Made by a program: the position numbers and the translations under genes
Shown here: piece after piece, positions 13,501 to 28,500 of the stretch
Layout of the letters: the number at the start of each line of letters is the position of its first letter
Position numbering within the stretch: position 1 is the stretch's first letter
Source of the DNA: Puffinus mauretanicus
Taxonomy: Eukaryota > Chordata > Aves > Procellariiformes > Procellariidae
NCBI GenBank assembly: GCA_023333565.1
Contig: JAJKFH010000374.1
Span: forward strand, 2,418,001-2,482,000
Direction of reading: 5' to 3'
DNA length: 64,000 nt
The notes under the pieces: model-generated
Databases searched by the model: none
What the model saw: the letters and a program-made list of their open reading frames with translations, nothing else
What the model was told of the DNA's origin: nothing

Positions 13501-16500
13501 ATGCCTTTCCACACAGGCTGAGTGTGAGCCCAGATGAGGTTACAATGGCTGAAGAAGTTACTGCCTATAGGCTCTTTCTCCATGAGCTAAGCTACGTCAC
13601 ATTACCTTGTTCTGAGAGGCATGGTCAGCTACCAGGGCTCAGCTGGCATGTGGGAACATGCTAAGCCACAGTGACTTGCTCATGCATTAGAGCTTCAAGT
13701 TATAATCATTTCTGCAGATGTCAAGATAGCATGTTCCCCATCACTTTCCAGCTCTCACCCATTTTCAAGTCAAATTATAATGTACATATAACTTCAAAGA
13801 ATCATAGAATCATAGAATACCAGTTTGGAAGGATCATCTGGTCCAACCTTTCTTGGCAAAAGCACAGTCTAGGCAAGATGGCCCAGTACCCTGTCCAGCT
13901 GAATCTTAACGTGAATCTTAAATCTGAAACTTATGTTTGAAAATCAGTCAAACTGGAGAAACTGCACACTGTTAACTTGAAATTGTCCCTGGTAACTGAG
14001 AAGAGTGTTTAAGACTACTGTCTTCCCACTAGGCAATATGTAAGCAGATATGCATAGTAAAACTAGAAAAAGAGGAAAAGGCAAGATACTCATATCTAAC
14101 CCGGGTTAAACACATTGTTAAAGGGAAACGTAAAATATGCTCATTTCTGCAGAGGCAGGCCTTCCATAGAGAGAGTTTTAATGATCCTGAAAGACCTGAC
14201 AGTGCTTTAGGGGTTGGCCCCAAGGGATAGCTTCTAAACTCTGCAATGAGGATTGACATGTCAGCTCTAAGCTTCACAGGGAGTGAAAGATGAAACATCT
14301 GCTAGTGCTGTCCTAGGAGGATTGTGCTGCTATTCATAAGCTTTAAGGAAACATATTCTAGAAGGTAATAGGTAGTATTCACTTAGGTTATTACAGATAT
14401 TTAATGAGATTTTACAGGAATTGCTCTAGAAAACCAAATAGAGAATGAGTTCCTTTCTATCAGTTTTATAAGCTATCTCAGAGAGTACTTACCATATTTT
14501 ATACTTCACAGTGCACAGACTTATAGAAAAGTCCTTACTGTCTGTTAATTCTATAGAACATATCCAGAAGAGAAGCCAGATGAGAATACTGGCCACAAGG
14601 ACATATCTCAACACAGCACATCTGTCCCTCCCAGCCAGCTCCAATAAACAGTCATATTCTGTCCTAAACTGTGGTGTGTCCAAAGTTTGATTCCATCAGT
14701 CATCCCTGGGGAAGTGAATAATCCTCCCTTTTATTTAGTCTTACTGCCTGCAATTGAAAAATCTTACCTCTCTTTCTAGAAAGACCTTAATTTGAGATTA
14801 GCTCCATGTGTGTCTCATTTGCTAAACTGCTGCCCCCATTTCCCCACCCCAACAGAAACACATTTTGAAGTCAGGCAAGCTACTGTGTGCTTCTGGTATT
14901 TCATAGGCCTTTGTACTTATTTAGTGTTTAAAAGATACTAGAAAGCATTGTGTACTCAGAGGAACAGTCCTCATCACCACAGAGATTGGCTCCCTTTGCT
15001 CTTGGGAGATTTGTATTGTTGTTATACATCAGCTCAGCCTTCAAACTACCACAGAGGTCATAAATCCAAGTTACACTCCAATTATCAGTGCTGCATCTCT
15101 TGTGCAAAGGCTGAATTAAAAGCTCGGGTACCTTAGGATTGGAAGCAGATAATAAAAATACATAGGACTTTTTCTGCAGTTTGTGAGGTTTAAGCGCAAA
15201 AATTCAAGTCCACAAAAGGAGAACAACGTTTAACATTGGACTCAAGGCCAGATCAAAAGTTTAGACTTGGAATGCAACAGACTTCAGCTCTGTGGAGTTT
15301 TCATACAGTCATCATAACAGATTCTTTTATAAAATTCAAAGGTAGATTTTAGATGTATATGTGTGTGAAGATATCCAGACCCTGGAATTTGGTCCAAGCC
15401 CAGGTCCCATAGAGAGTGGACAGCGAGTGGAATACTCAAGAACATGAATCCATGCATGGCTGTTTATTTTCTGGCCAAATTCTGTTTTCATTTTTCTTTG
15501 AAAGCCTATTCCCATTGTCCTGCCAAATTCAACAGCAAATCCAATAATAGCCTTGCCCTTAAGCCTGTTTTCACCTGTTGGGATCTTTTAAATGTCATTT
15601 TTCGTTTAAATTAAGAATATCAAGCAAGAGTTCAATGCTTTTTGTCTGTGGAAGAGACTTCTCTCGCCAGCTTTACATTACCATCTATATAAACACCCAC
15701 ATACTACTGTACATACAGTAACTGATTAATTAACCATCCAAAGGTCATGCGTCAATTCAATCTTGAGAGATGATGACTGGAGATTGCAGTACACGGCAGA
15801 AAAATTACTGCAAATTTTTGAAGACAGATCCAGCACTATAGTATTGGATTTCACCCTCCCTTCAATTAAGTCAAGGGACCAGGTTTAAAAACATGGAAGT
15901 TTCAATATCTATAGAACAGGAGAGGCACTTCTGGGCCATTGCATTAAAAACACCTCATGCTCCAGTGCTATTTCTTTAAGATGATTCCTAAGGAAAGTTT
16001 AAGAGAATAGACAGAGCTAAGGACCTTGCAGGGTCAGACCCACTCTATCAATAATTCACCTCTTGGGAGGAAGAGGAAGCTGGACACCAGCCTTACATTA
16101 TAGGAAGACAACAGTAGTTTTGTTTCAAATGAGACATAGCTGAATGTGGTATATCCTTTTCAGAAATACCACCCTAGATCCTCGCAATGCTACCTATTCC
16201 AGAACAAATAGGAGAGCATTCAAAATCTTCACACTTCTATTCATATTTCAATGATGTCTTTCATGAAAGAAGCAATAAATATTTCAATGTTACCAGATAA
16301 AAATATTATGCTCTCCTCCCCATAAAATATGCTTTGGATTTGTGATCCGTTTCCTTCTGATCCCTTCCTTGATTCTGAGAAGCACAAAGCTACACTCGAA
16401 ACGGAAGAGCTGAGGACTTCAGTGCTAAGGGACAATGACACTTAAGTCTTTGAGTCTGCTGTCCAGCTACTGTAAAAGCAGACAAAGAAAAGGAAAGTAG

Positions 16501-19500
16501 TAGGGCCTTCCACTGCAACGTGGGAGATTAGGATTCATGTTTGCTGACACAAAATTAGCTTTGCCTCAGTTCCCATTCATAAGCAGCGGATAATAGTAAT
16601 AGCCTTTCAGGGATATGGAAGAGTGAAAGACAGTGTAATTCCTAGATACTAGAGTAGCATACAGAGCCATGCAGATATTCCAGATTGGTTCCATCAGTGA
16701 GTAGAAACAGCTGTCAATTTATTAACAAATGGCAAAAAAGACAGACCTCAAAATTGTAATCACAAATGAATGACACTGGATGGAGCACCACACCCATGAA
16801 ACCTGGGTTTCCTGCCACTGATCTGCTTGCTAGCCTCTGAAAAACCTCCCTAGATTCCCATGCCTCATTCACCTGAGAGACAGGGGCAAAGCAATTTGAC
16901 TCCTTTAAAAAACTCTTGGAGACCTATTGATGAAAGATACTGTTTGCCTTAAAGTTTCAAGGTGACAAAGTGCAGGAAAATCTGTAACAAATGAAAAGAA
17001 ATGCTCTTAGCCAAAATTACAACAATAGCTGTAGGATCAATAACCTCTCTACATGGTTTTCATATTTTACCTACTGGTTACACCCCTTATAGGAGTTTTG
17101 AGAACAGTGAGATTTCCTGCCCCTGTGGAACAGGCAAAAGAGTGCTTTCTACAGTTTCAGCCAAAAACCAGTACACAGTGTACAACTCTCAGTTTCCTTT
17201 TTTCCCCAAAAGCACCCCCAGTGATGGGGGCACGGGATGGTGTCTTACCTCCCTGACGTATAGAGTCTTCCAGCACAGACATGGCAATTGAGTCAGTGGT
17301 AGCAAGATCCAGTGGGTCACCTGAGGTACAAACCCAGCGGAATGGCCCAAATCCCAGGGAAAAAATGTCCCTGGGAAGAGAACATGTTTCATTAAGAGAT
17401 AGTTGAAATTCTTTCCTTATTTATCCTGGCTGCTAGCAGTGCTTTTCTTTCATTAGCTGGAGATGGAAGAATTTGAAACATTTTCAATGAACTAATCTAA
17501 ACAGAAGCAACAGGGACCATTAATTGAGAAATTAAACAGTGCTGTTTCACGCAGCCATCGACTGGTGTATAAAAATACAGTCAGGCCAGAATTTTTACAG
17601 GAATGTTTGGCAGTTCAATCAAACAAGTGCATCATCAGATGAATTGCAATTTTTCTTTTGTTTCATCGAGTATACTCTCCCTGCTGCCTGGTCTTTTCAT
17701 CCTTAACCCAGGCTAACTCTGAGTGCATCTACACTATCAGACAAGTGTAGGTTCTGAACAAATGAGTCCAGACTCATTTGCAGTCCACATTGTTTACACA
17801 CAATAGTAAGACACACTTAGGTTGAGTTTCAGAAGAGATCTAATCTGGTTGGTGCCTTACTCTATGTTCAAGCTCTTAATCACATGATATAGGCAAGCTA
17901 AGCATGAGTCAGAGGCAAGAGGTCTTATAAACCCGGTCCCTCAACAGATCTCCTGAGCTCTGCTTTTTCTACAAGCAGTATGCCCAGCTTGGGTAAGAGG
18001 CAGAGTTGGCAATATGGGCAGAAGAGTGTCCTATTATTTCAGATGTGCTTTTAACTTCAGTGTAGACATAGGCTTCGATGATTTGTAATTGAGCTGGACT
18101 GCTCCAAAGAGACAAGCTCTTCATTTTTAGCACCTGAAAGTGAAGTTGCATATAGTTACAGTTTGAGGCTGTGACTTGGCTATTCTCTTGAGTAGAATTG
18201 CTTACGGAAAATTGATGCAACAAAAGAGAAAATGCAGCTATTCATGTAAAAGAGTGAAGAGTTTTGATTTGGCAATGCTTTAGCTTACAGGTGTCTGCTT
18301 ACTTACTGTCTTTAGCTTACTCATTGTCACACATCTGGTGTCTGCTTTCATAATTCTAAAAAGGATAAAGCTTTACACCAAATTATCAAGACATGTCATG
18401 CCTTTCAGGACAAAATATTAGCAAAACTTCTGCTGTCAGAGTTTACTTATGTTAATCACACACAACATGTCCCTCCAGGTCTGGCTCTTCTTTTCCCCTG
18501 AACACAGGAAAATGCAAGGAGTAACTCTAAGGAAACCAATAGAAAACATGAGTATGATCCTTACAGTCAACAGGACATCTTCCTAAACCACACTGGGCAT
18601 TACTCCAGAGTGGAGAAAAATAAGACTAACTCTGATATAACACCTGTAAGATCAATTTTCCTACTGCTACGGTTGACTCCATTTCATCATTTATAGTAGA
18701 CTGCAAGATTTGCACTAAGTGGAAACTCTGTAGTACTCTCCCCCTAAACAGAGGGAAGCACAAAGGACTTCAGTGCTTTATTCCAAACTCTCCCCAACAT
18801 ACCCCATGATGTGCTGAACGTAGGAAGGATATCGAAATTCTGTTTTATTGGCTCCTCTTTTCTCAACATCAGCACCTATAAAATAATTTTAATAGTCAGT
18901 GACTTGATGAAGAAAAAAATATAAAATGTAAAACCAGACAACACCTGGGTTCCCATGAAGGCACTATCTCAATGACAGAGAAGGTCAGGGGTCTCAGAGA
19001 ACAAGAGAAAGAGAGAGACTTAAGAGTTAGCAGAATACAGTGGCCAACCCTACCCTACCAAAATATGCAGCTCGGAAGATGCATGCAGGATTGTCCTTGT
19101 TTCCACCTAACAACTCCAGAATCTACTCACCAGCCCTTTGAGCTTCCAAGAGAAAAGCATTGCCATAATCCCAAAAAAACATGCCCTTATCAGCTAGTCT
19201 GTTAATAGCAGCCACATGTCTCTTCAGACTGAAATAAAGAAGGGAACAGTTAATCTTAAGATTGATAAAATATCTAAAAGAATAGTATCATGAACTCAGT
19301 AAAGGCATGGGAGTGGGCGGAGACAGATGGAATTGAAAGACCCCAGAGAAATTCAGACATAAACCCATAAGATACCAATTGAGATGCTGAATCTCTGTAG
19401 CACCTGTTATCCCCAAATCTTGAAGTGATTTACAGTCATTAAGGGAATTTCATTAACTGGCAGAGAGGGGCCACATCTTTCAGCAAAGAAATGCAGCCAG

Positions 19501-22500
19501 CTTTGAGGATGGAAGGTAATAACAAAAAACAGCCTACACAAAACTGCAAAAGAGTTTACGAAGTTCACAGAGAAAGTGAGCAGAGACAGAAAAACTGAAA
19601 ATGGCTGAATATCACTGTTCTGGCCACTCCCTTGATCAAAACAGCCCAATTTTCCCTTTGTTTCCAATAGTGGACCATACCCCAGGACTGCTCTCTGTGA
19701 TACCATTTCCACTTTATATTATCCAGTTTTAATCTCAATGCATAGTTGCATATGGAGTTGTACATGCATAAGTGTAACCTCTTGGAAGTCTAGAGAGGTA
19801 AATCAATGCCTAACAAAAGAAATCGGATTTGTTTAGGTCATACCTAGCTTGTTAGAAATTAGTCCCTCCCAGAAATTTACCTTTCTGTTACCTTTGTCTT
19901 AGAGTAGTATGATACAGAATTGGGAAACTGGAAAGGTCCTTGTAGGTCCCTCACCCAAAGTCAAATAGATTATATGCCCATATTCTACCTTCTTCTGGAA
20001 AAAGGTCTCCAGCAGGAATGTTCAAGGTGAACAAAACCAGAGTAGGAGCCATAAAGTCTCAAAAGTACCAGTTGAGAACAACAGTACAGCTTGCTGCCTC
20101 TGTTGCACAGTTCTTTATTTATATATAAATTATGCCAAATTGCTCCCTTTACAATGTCCAATTCCAATCTCACTTGCAAGCTTGTAAATCAGGAGTAGCT
20201 CCCCAAAATCAAGATGCTAAACAGAACTTAGTTACAGTTGCAGGAAGCTGGGAGGAGTGATTGCGGGAGTTTGTCACCTCCTTATATCCTTCCCTAAATA
20301 AGCATTACTGGCCACAGCTGGAAGCGTGGTAGTCTAGATGGACTTTCTGGCTTACCCATTGGGTTTTTATGCTGTACTCAGTGAACCTAAACCAACTGGT
20401 AGACTACGTGAATGGCACTTACTGTCCCAGATTTTTAAAACCTAATGCAACTTACGAATTTACAGAAGTGAAATAAATCATTAGGGTTCAGGCCTCTGAT
20501 CTTGTACACTAGAGACTACTCCTAAAATGGTGGGTCAGTAATGTCTCCAGATTCTAAGTGATAGCATTGTAAGTACAAAGTTGGGAGTTATTACCAAAGA
20601 ACAGAAACTTCTTGTGAGAAAGACAAAGATCTGATCACTTGCAGAGCAACTAAATTTAAAGGTTAAAAAAATGTGTTGCCAAAACATTTACCTCTCTTGT
20701 ACCAGGGTCCGGAACTTCCCCGGATTGGTGGAAAGGAGCTGCTTTGCTTCCTCAAAGCCAAGCTGTACCGGATAGTATCCCCCACTGAATGGGTTATGAC
20801 ACGAAGTTTGGTCAGACCCCAGATCAACTAGCAGCTCTCCTGTTGTGTCCAGCTCATATACTAGCCTCTCCCTGGGGAAGACAATGAATGGAGTGTTTGA
20901 ACAGAAACTGTCATTTCACATTCTAGCTCCTCTTTCAGGTGAACTTCTTCCATCCCAAGAGGCTGTTTATAAAGGCATGCCCTTGGCAGGCTAAGTCTTT
21001 GTTTTAGCAGTCAGGAGGTGGGAAATGTTGGTGACGGAGATTTAGGTGCAACTTTCATACTTCACATTTACCTGTGCAGGAATGCTGATAGATGAGTCAG
21101 ATGCCAGTATGACATACCAGTCTTATTGGTCAGTCTCCACCCTTGGTATATGGTGTGACAGCAAGATTTACCATTGGATAAAGCCTCAAGAGTGCCAGAA
21201 CTTCTATCCATCATCTGATTATTTTTATTCAATCAATACCTCAATACTTCTATTATTCACTGAAGTCAAAGACATTTTCTTGCTATCCAATTAGCGAAAG
21301 GTTAGAAGGAAAGGGATAAATTCTTTCTTAATCCAAGGAAGAATCTTAGGGATTTCTTTCCTTAAGAAATTCATTGTTCCATAAGGAAAGGAGAAGGTGC
21401 ATGAGAAGCAACTGGGAACTGGAACACAAGAATGAAGACCCCTTTTGTGACAATACAGTTTTTCATGAGCATCTAGAGTAATGAACTCAGCACTAGGTTT
21501 AATGCCTCTTCTCTTCCAGGTTTGGGAACTAATTCCAGGTTGACTAACAAGCAAGAGCATTAATATATCCATTATCCATATATACTACTTACCATAGATC
21601 TACCACATTCCCATGGTAACCCAAACTAAGGGCAATTTTATTCTTTCTTGCATCTCTAGAATAGATTAAAAAGATTGGTTGAAGAAAATGCACCTCATGT
21701 AATTCCATCTTCCAATGTACAAATCATATACAGAGTAAAACCCAGCAAAAAAAGTCTATATGTGGTTTCCAACACTCATCTACGCAAGAGATCTTTCAAC
21801 CTTTATGTAATTGTTAATCACTGATTCCAGAAAGCTTGAGTGATGCTTCAAGTGTAACATTATTTGTAATTGCTCTATGCATATTCATGAAACTGAATGA
21901 AGACACATTTAACATATATAAGTGATATGAAGAATTGGTAGAGGCTTGCGATAAGCATTGTTAGTCACTAATAATGATTGCTGCTGTTTAGAAGGATGGA
22001 TTCACATTCAAAAGCAGACCTGGAATAAGAAGAGTTGTTCTTCAACCCCTTCTATATGCACACTAAAATGGCACAATGCACAAAGATGCAAAGTGAGGAT
22101 TAGGAAGCAGAGAGAAACTCACTGAATTATGTTACAAGTCATACCTAAGGCGAGCAATGCAATGGTCCAGGTTGTTAGAGATTTCCATCAGCCATCCCTG
22201 CTTGTGACGTTTCAAAAGTGCTGCTTCATCAACCTAAGAGAAATAGCAGACATCTTAAAACTCCTGCTTCCCCTATCCAGTCACTTTTACCTTTAGCTTT
22301 TCAATTAGTCTGCAAGAAAGAGTAGCAAATAGGTAAAGGGAATAGCCCTGCCTTGGCCTTAAGAATATGGAGTGATTGTTCAAATACTTATTTTTCACCT
22401 CTGATTTTTTTACACTTTCTGTTCTTTTACTCCAGGCTCAAAGCAAGAAAAAGACTTTTTGATACACCACTTCCCAAAATATTTTACAAGCCAAGAATTA

Positions 22501-25500
22501 TCATTAAAAGTGTACAAGAGGTAATACTTTTCCACCAATTTCAATTATTCTTATTGTTTCTTTTCATGATTATACTGAAAAAAATGAAAGCCAAAATGTT
22601 TCCAATTTATTTTTCAAATCTGGCTATTTTCTGTGAAAATAAAATTTCTATTTAATTAAGGAAATATTTTCTTTGATCAGCTCAGAGAGAGACATTTCTG
22701 CCAAACTGCCCAGGATGAAGCAATGGTTTGCTGAATAAAATTGACCCTCACTTTTGTTCTTCGACTGCTGGTTGAAAATCTCAACCAAATATGGAAAAGA
22801 AAAGATGAAAGAATTTTCTTGTCCCAGCTGGCTAATTCCTATGAAAAATTGAATGGATCAAAACAAAACTACGTCTTTAATTCCCTCTTGTTTGAACTTT
22901 GAAGCTCCAAACAAACTCAGTCCTAAATCTGTACTCTCTTCTGGGCTCAGCTTCTGTGTGTGTCAGTGTGTATATGCATAAGAGACAACTGGATAAAAAT
23001 ATACATGGATAGACAAACTGCAAAGGCTTTGGCACAAATTCCATACTAATGGTTCAATGTACAAACTTGCACATCATTAAGACGTTTATAATGAGCTATC
23101 AGTGGCATAAAGCAAGTGGCAAAATTAATTCAAGACAATTTTCTGTGATAGCAACAGATTTAAACGCCCACAGTGGTATGTGTACACAAGAACACATAAC
23201 CTGAGTATCTTCTGGTATTTCATTAAAGCATTTTTACTTCTCTATAACCTACTCCCATTGTTTTCATTCTATTATTTCTCATTAACAAAGTATTTATATG
23301 TAAATTAAATAAGTTCCGTATTCAGGAGTTGATTGAACACCAGGAAACCTTTTCTTTCCTAATTATTCTTAGCATGAGAAACCTTCCATCATTTCCCACA
23401 TCAGTAATAAAGACTACCCTTCCAAAACCCCAGATAATGATAATATCAGTGTCACTGAATGGAAGTATTCAATAAAGTCAGGTGCCGTGGGGGACAGCTT
23501 CTTTGGGAGTTATTTAAATCAGTGCAGGAGGAAAGTTATTAAATGGTCCATATGAATTACAGGAATTGGGTTCATTTAAAGCTCAGCATAACACAGATCA
23601 GATCTATTTAAATCTGTTACCACATCCTACATATTTTACTTCAGACCTCTCCGACAGTCTTTCATAGACTTGCTAGCGTACTCAAGAAAACTAGCTTCCT
23701 TTGAACCACACTTTCAAAAATATGCTCATTTTTTGATCAGCATTTCACTAGTTTAAAAAATTGCACAAACATGATGAGTTAATGTCACCTTCCGTGTAAT
23801 CCTAGAGAGCTTAGTGCAGCTCAGAGAAGATAGTCTGGCCCTCCACACAGTTATTTAATAAAATTACAATCTGCTTCGTGTCAAACAGAAGAGGTAAAAG
23901 ACTTGCACGATTAATCCCTTCTGTCTGAGCTTCGGAAGCCCTGGCTGACAAAATGACATCTCTTACACAATTCATCAGTGTCATTTGCATAAATAGTTCC
24001 TTAAATAAATAATATGTACATATATATAGCTATCCACATGTGCTCCTGAGACTCATTTCCGACAAGGATCATCTCACAGGAGATAAAAACCAGGCAATAT
24101 TCAGTCTCCTGAACAAAATCATCTGCAGCCGTAGAGATGAAAAGGACAAAGGACTGCTATGAATAGCTTTCACTGGAATCTTTCCTTTGTATTCTAGCAT
24201 TTGAAAGATCATGATGACAGAGTAGAAGTCTGAATAAAGATAATTTATTCAATAATAATTTATTCAATAATAAATTGAATAAATTTATTTCATCTGCAGG
24301 GAGTACCTGGTAAAATCTCAAATACATGCAAAACTCATGTGCTAACAAAAACTCTTTGATACCATCATTGTAAAACAGATGAAACCTTAACCTTCCATGA
24401 ATAAGACCAGAGCTAGCCAGAGCAGGTCAGATTTACTGCATGCCACATGGGCAGTCTGACCTATTATGTTTTGAAGTTCAATTATAATTAACATGGGTCA
24501 CATTGCAATATTCTTACCCTTTTCACTGCAGCAAATGACATGCCTACAGCAGAGGTCTGCCAGCTAATTCTCTCTATAAACGACTTTGGCTGAGAAGGCT
24601 AAACTCCCACTGGAGTTCGGTTCTCAAAATCTTTCTTCCTCTGGAGCAGTAACAAGAGCTCATCACCTACAGATAGTCAAAAGAGCTCAATGCATTTTGG
24701 TCAGTCCTACATCTGCTCCACCAAAAATGTTTCCCCAGTGTATTGAATTCAAAGGTAGTCATGAGGAAAGAAATGCATGGAAGTGTTTATTGTTTCTCAA
24801 AAGTCAGTATCATTAAAGATATTCACTACCGTTTTCACAGAATCGCAGAGCAACATTTTCTGTTGAAAAATTGTTGTGTCCATCCTTCCATCTAATTTGT
24901 TAGAACAGAACACTATAATAAGCATAATAGCTGAAAAATGCAGGTGTTAGGATAACCTAATGTTACCTTTTTATATGAAAATGTATTATTTCACTCAAAA
25001 CTTACAGGCATATATACTTACCAAGATTATGACGTTGATGTTCCACATTATATATGATACTTAAGGATATCTGTGAATCCAGTGTATCCTATCATACACT
25101 ATTCCAATTGTTTGGACATTAGCAGTCTTTGAATCACAGATCATTATTAGATCCTCTTTGTTTATGGGAGGAAATAGCTGGGTTATTTTAACATATTTGG
25201 AACAGAGAAACATGACATCAGGATGAAAGACTCCCTACAAAATATATGCTGGGGGTGAGCTTCAGGGAACAGTGAAAATGGTGATACAGAACTTCTACAG
25301 AACATCAGCATTTTCCCTTAGAAGAACTTACCTTCGTTGTCTACAAACTAGGATTCTCTTAAGTGCTTGTAATTAGCCTCACCATCTTCACACATAAGCC
25401 AACTTTAAAATTCCCAGTTTTACAAAACCCCATTGACTTCAGAGAATCACAACACCAAGCAACTTCATTAGTCCCAAACTTGATGAGTGAATCATACCAA

Positions 25501-28500
25501 CATTTTTAACGGGTACTTTCCATTGCACCTGATAAGGGTGCCAGAGGCATTAAAGATTAATTGTAATGTAACTAACACCTTTTTAACATAGACTTTTTTT
25601 GCATAAGAGGGTGCAGTTCCCATGGGAATTGCCTATGGAAGTTACACTGTTTCACACATGAAATGAGGGTAGCTCAAGCACTGAGAATGGCTCATCTGAG
25701 AGCATCATTCTGCGTTATTTGTGAAGCAATCATAACAAGTTACAGTCCATATCTTTACAGTCTGATCCAGTGAGTGAACAAATAGATAGTGGAATAGCAA
25801 TGAAAAATGCTCAGCAGTGACAAGGACAAACAGATCTTAGAAAAGAGTATATTTTTTTGAGTTTGGCTTGTCAGGGTTACTTGAGGAACATGTCAGATCA
25901 GGGGAATGAGGGAGGTCAGGAGATTCAGCACATGAAGGAGAGATGACAAAATGAAAGAAGCATTGCTCTCACCTCTGCAATGATCCCCACACACCCAGCA
26001 ATGACTGCAGCCTTTGCCTGAGCCCCACTCATCCCTCCGAGACCAGAAGTAACAAACACCTTTCCAGACAGGTCTTCTGCCTTCAAGTAGCGACGGCCTG
26101 CATTGAGCACCGTGAGCTGTACACAACACAATATAGCAATATAGCAATTATCAGGAGCTATTTTTCCTAGAGTCCCTGAAATTTAAAGATCTTCTGTCCC
26201 TTTTGCAAACAGAGTTTGAAACTCAGGGATTACTGGGACCATGAAACTGTTTTAATCTTTTAAGAAGGAAACATGTTATGAAACCATCTATCCTGATTAG
26301 GTTTATTTCTCTCACCATGAAATAGAATAGAATAATCAGTGGTTCCCAACATGCTGCTCTTGGGATATAGAGACTTACTCAGGATGGCTGCAAAAGACAG
26401 CTAAGGAAGACAGCTAAGAAAACAAGCTAAGAAAATGTCAATTCATACTTCACTTATTGTAGCTATATATGAGCTCAGATTGAGGCCTTGATTGCAGATT
26501 CCTTCAGGTTTGCGTTCTGGGTAAGATGCCATCTGAATGGAAGGACACTAATTTTTTAAGGAGCAGGCAATGAGAATTTCTTTGGTAGCCAGAACATTCT
26601 CTTATAGCAATCCAATCCACTCCAATCACCAGCCACCGCAGGAGATACCCTCCTCCAAAAGGTATCGACAAATAGACCTTTCCCCAGTTTCTTACCACAG
26701 TCCCATGGACTATTCCCTGAGGCCCAATGTAGCAGTAGCTTCCTGCAGTCATCTGACCATACCTAGCAATAGCAACGAACACAATGATACCACATGTCAC
26801 TCAGGCTGGAATGAATTCTGTACATGTCTACATATGTTTCCAGTATAACAAAAAAATCTCTGTGCTTCGATTTGTTGTTAAAGATCTGCTATTATCAAAT
26901 TCACAGCTTAATTGAGTTTCTTCATTAGCAATGCACCAACATGTTTTCCGAGGAGCATTTAGCTCATTAAATTGAGTTCAAAAATGCATGGATCAAAAAA
27001 CTGAGTGTAAACTTGTCTTGGCATTTAGCATAGTTACTAGGACATAAGGACACTCCTTTTCACCTTGTTGGCATCTTTATGCCATTGGTTTTCAGTGGCA
27101 CGTGCTTCTAAGTCACATAGTCACTTTTGAAATTGTTAGCCCAAAACGGTTGTCCACATTCCTATGAAATTCCCAGGAAAGTGGCAATGGATATTCTCTA
27201 TTCATGCCCTTTCATTTCTTCCAGCTTCCTTATCTGTACACACCCAGCTCTCCAGTGGTTTTAATTTATTCCTTCCATGGTACACAACAGAATAATAATC
27301 CTGTGCTCATCAACTAGATCACGCCTGAGGGACGCAATGCCATCCAGAGGCACCTGGACAAGCTTGAGAAGTGGGCCCGTGTGAACCTCATGAAGTTCAA
27401 CAAGGCCAAGTGCAAGGTCCTGCATGCGGATCGGGGCAACCCCCAGTATCAATACAGGGTGGGGGATGAAGGGATTGAGAGCAGCCCTGCCGAGAAGGAC
27501 TTGGGGGTACTGGTGGATGAAAAGCTGGACATGAGCCAGCAATGTGCGCTTGCAGCCCAGAAGGCCAACCATATCCTGGGCCGCATCAAGAGAAGCATGA
27601 CCAGCTGGTCGAGGGAGGTGATTCTGCCCCTCTACTCTGCTCCGGTGAGACCCCACCTGCAGTACTGCATCCAGCTCTGGAGCCCTCAGCACAAAAAAGA
27701 CATGGACCTGTTGGAGCAGGTCCAGAGGAGGGCCAGGAAAATGATCGGGGGGATGGAACACCTCTCCTATGAAGAAAGGCTGAGAGAGCTGGGGTTGTTC
27801 AGCCTGGAGAAGACAAGCCTCCGGGGAGACCTTATTGCAGCCTTTCAGTACTTAAAGGGGGCTTATAAGAAAGATGGGGACAAACTTTTTAGCGGGGCCT
27901 GTTGCGACAGGAAAAGGGGGAATGTTTTAAACCAAAAGAGGGTAGATTTAGACTAGATACAAGGAAGAAATTTTTTATAATGAGGGTGGTTAAACACTGG
28001 AACAGGTTGCCCAGCGAGGTGGTAGATGCCCCATCCCTGGAAACATTTAAAGGTCAGGTTGGACACAGCTCTGAGCAACCTGATCTAGTTGAAGATATCC
28101 CTGCCCACGGCAGGGGAGTTGGACTAGATGACCTTTAAAGGTCCCTTCCAATCCAAACTATTCTATGATTCTAAGATTCTAAAAAAGTAGGTAAATAATA
28201 ATTTTTAAAAAATGATAACTTTCTACTTCAAAGCTTTCTCTTAGTGTGAAGGAATGTTTCATAACTTGTGTTTTCTGCAGATTGCAAAACAACCACTGAA
28301 AAGTGGAACTAGCCAGTGCTATAAGTAGGTTATGATTAAGACTTCAGGCTGTAATTCAGCCAAGTCCCACACATAAACCTAATACTAATTCCTAGCAGAC
28401 CTCAATTACATCCTTATATATGTGGCTGAACATAACTCAAACTCCTAAGTAATTCCACTTAAGTGTGCATTAATGCTTTGCAGCATCAGGACTTTATGCA

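Noticed and set aside
27261..27761. 166-codon minus-strand open stretch
   Set aside because: It is the antisense shadow of the CR1 reverse-transcriptase remnant.
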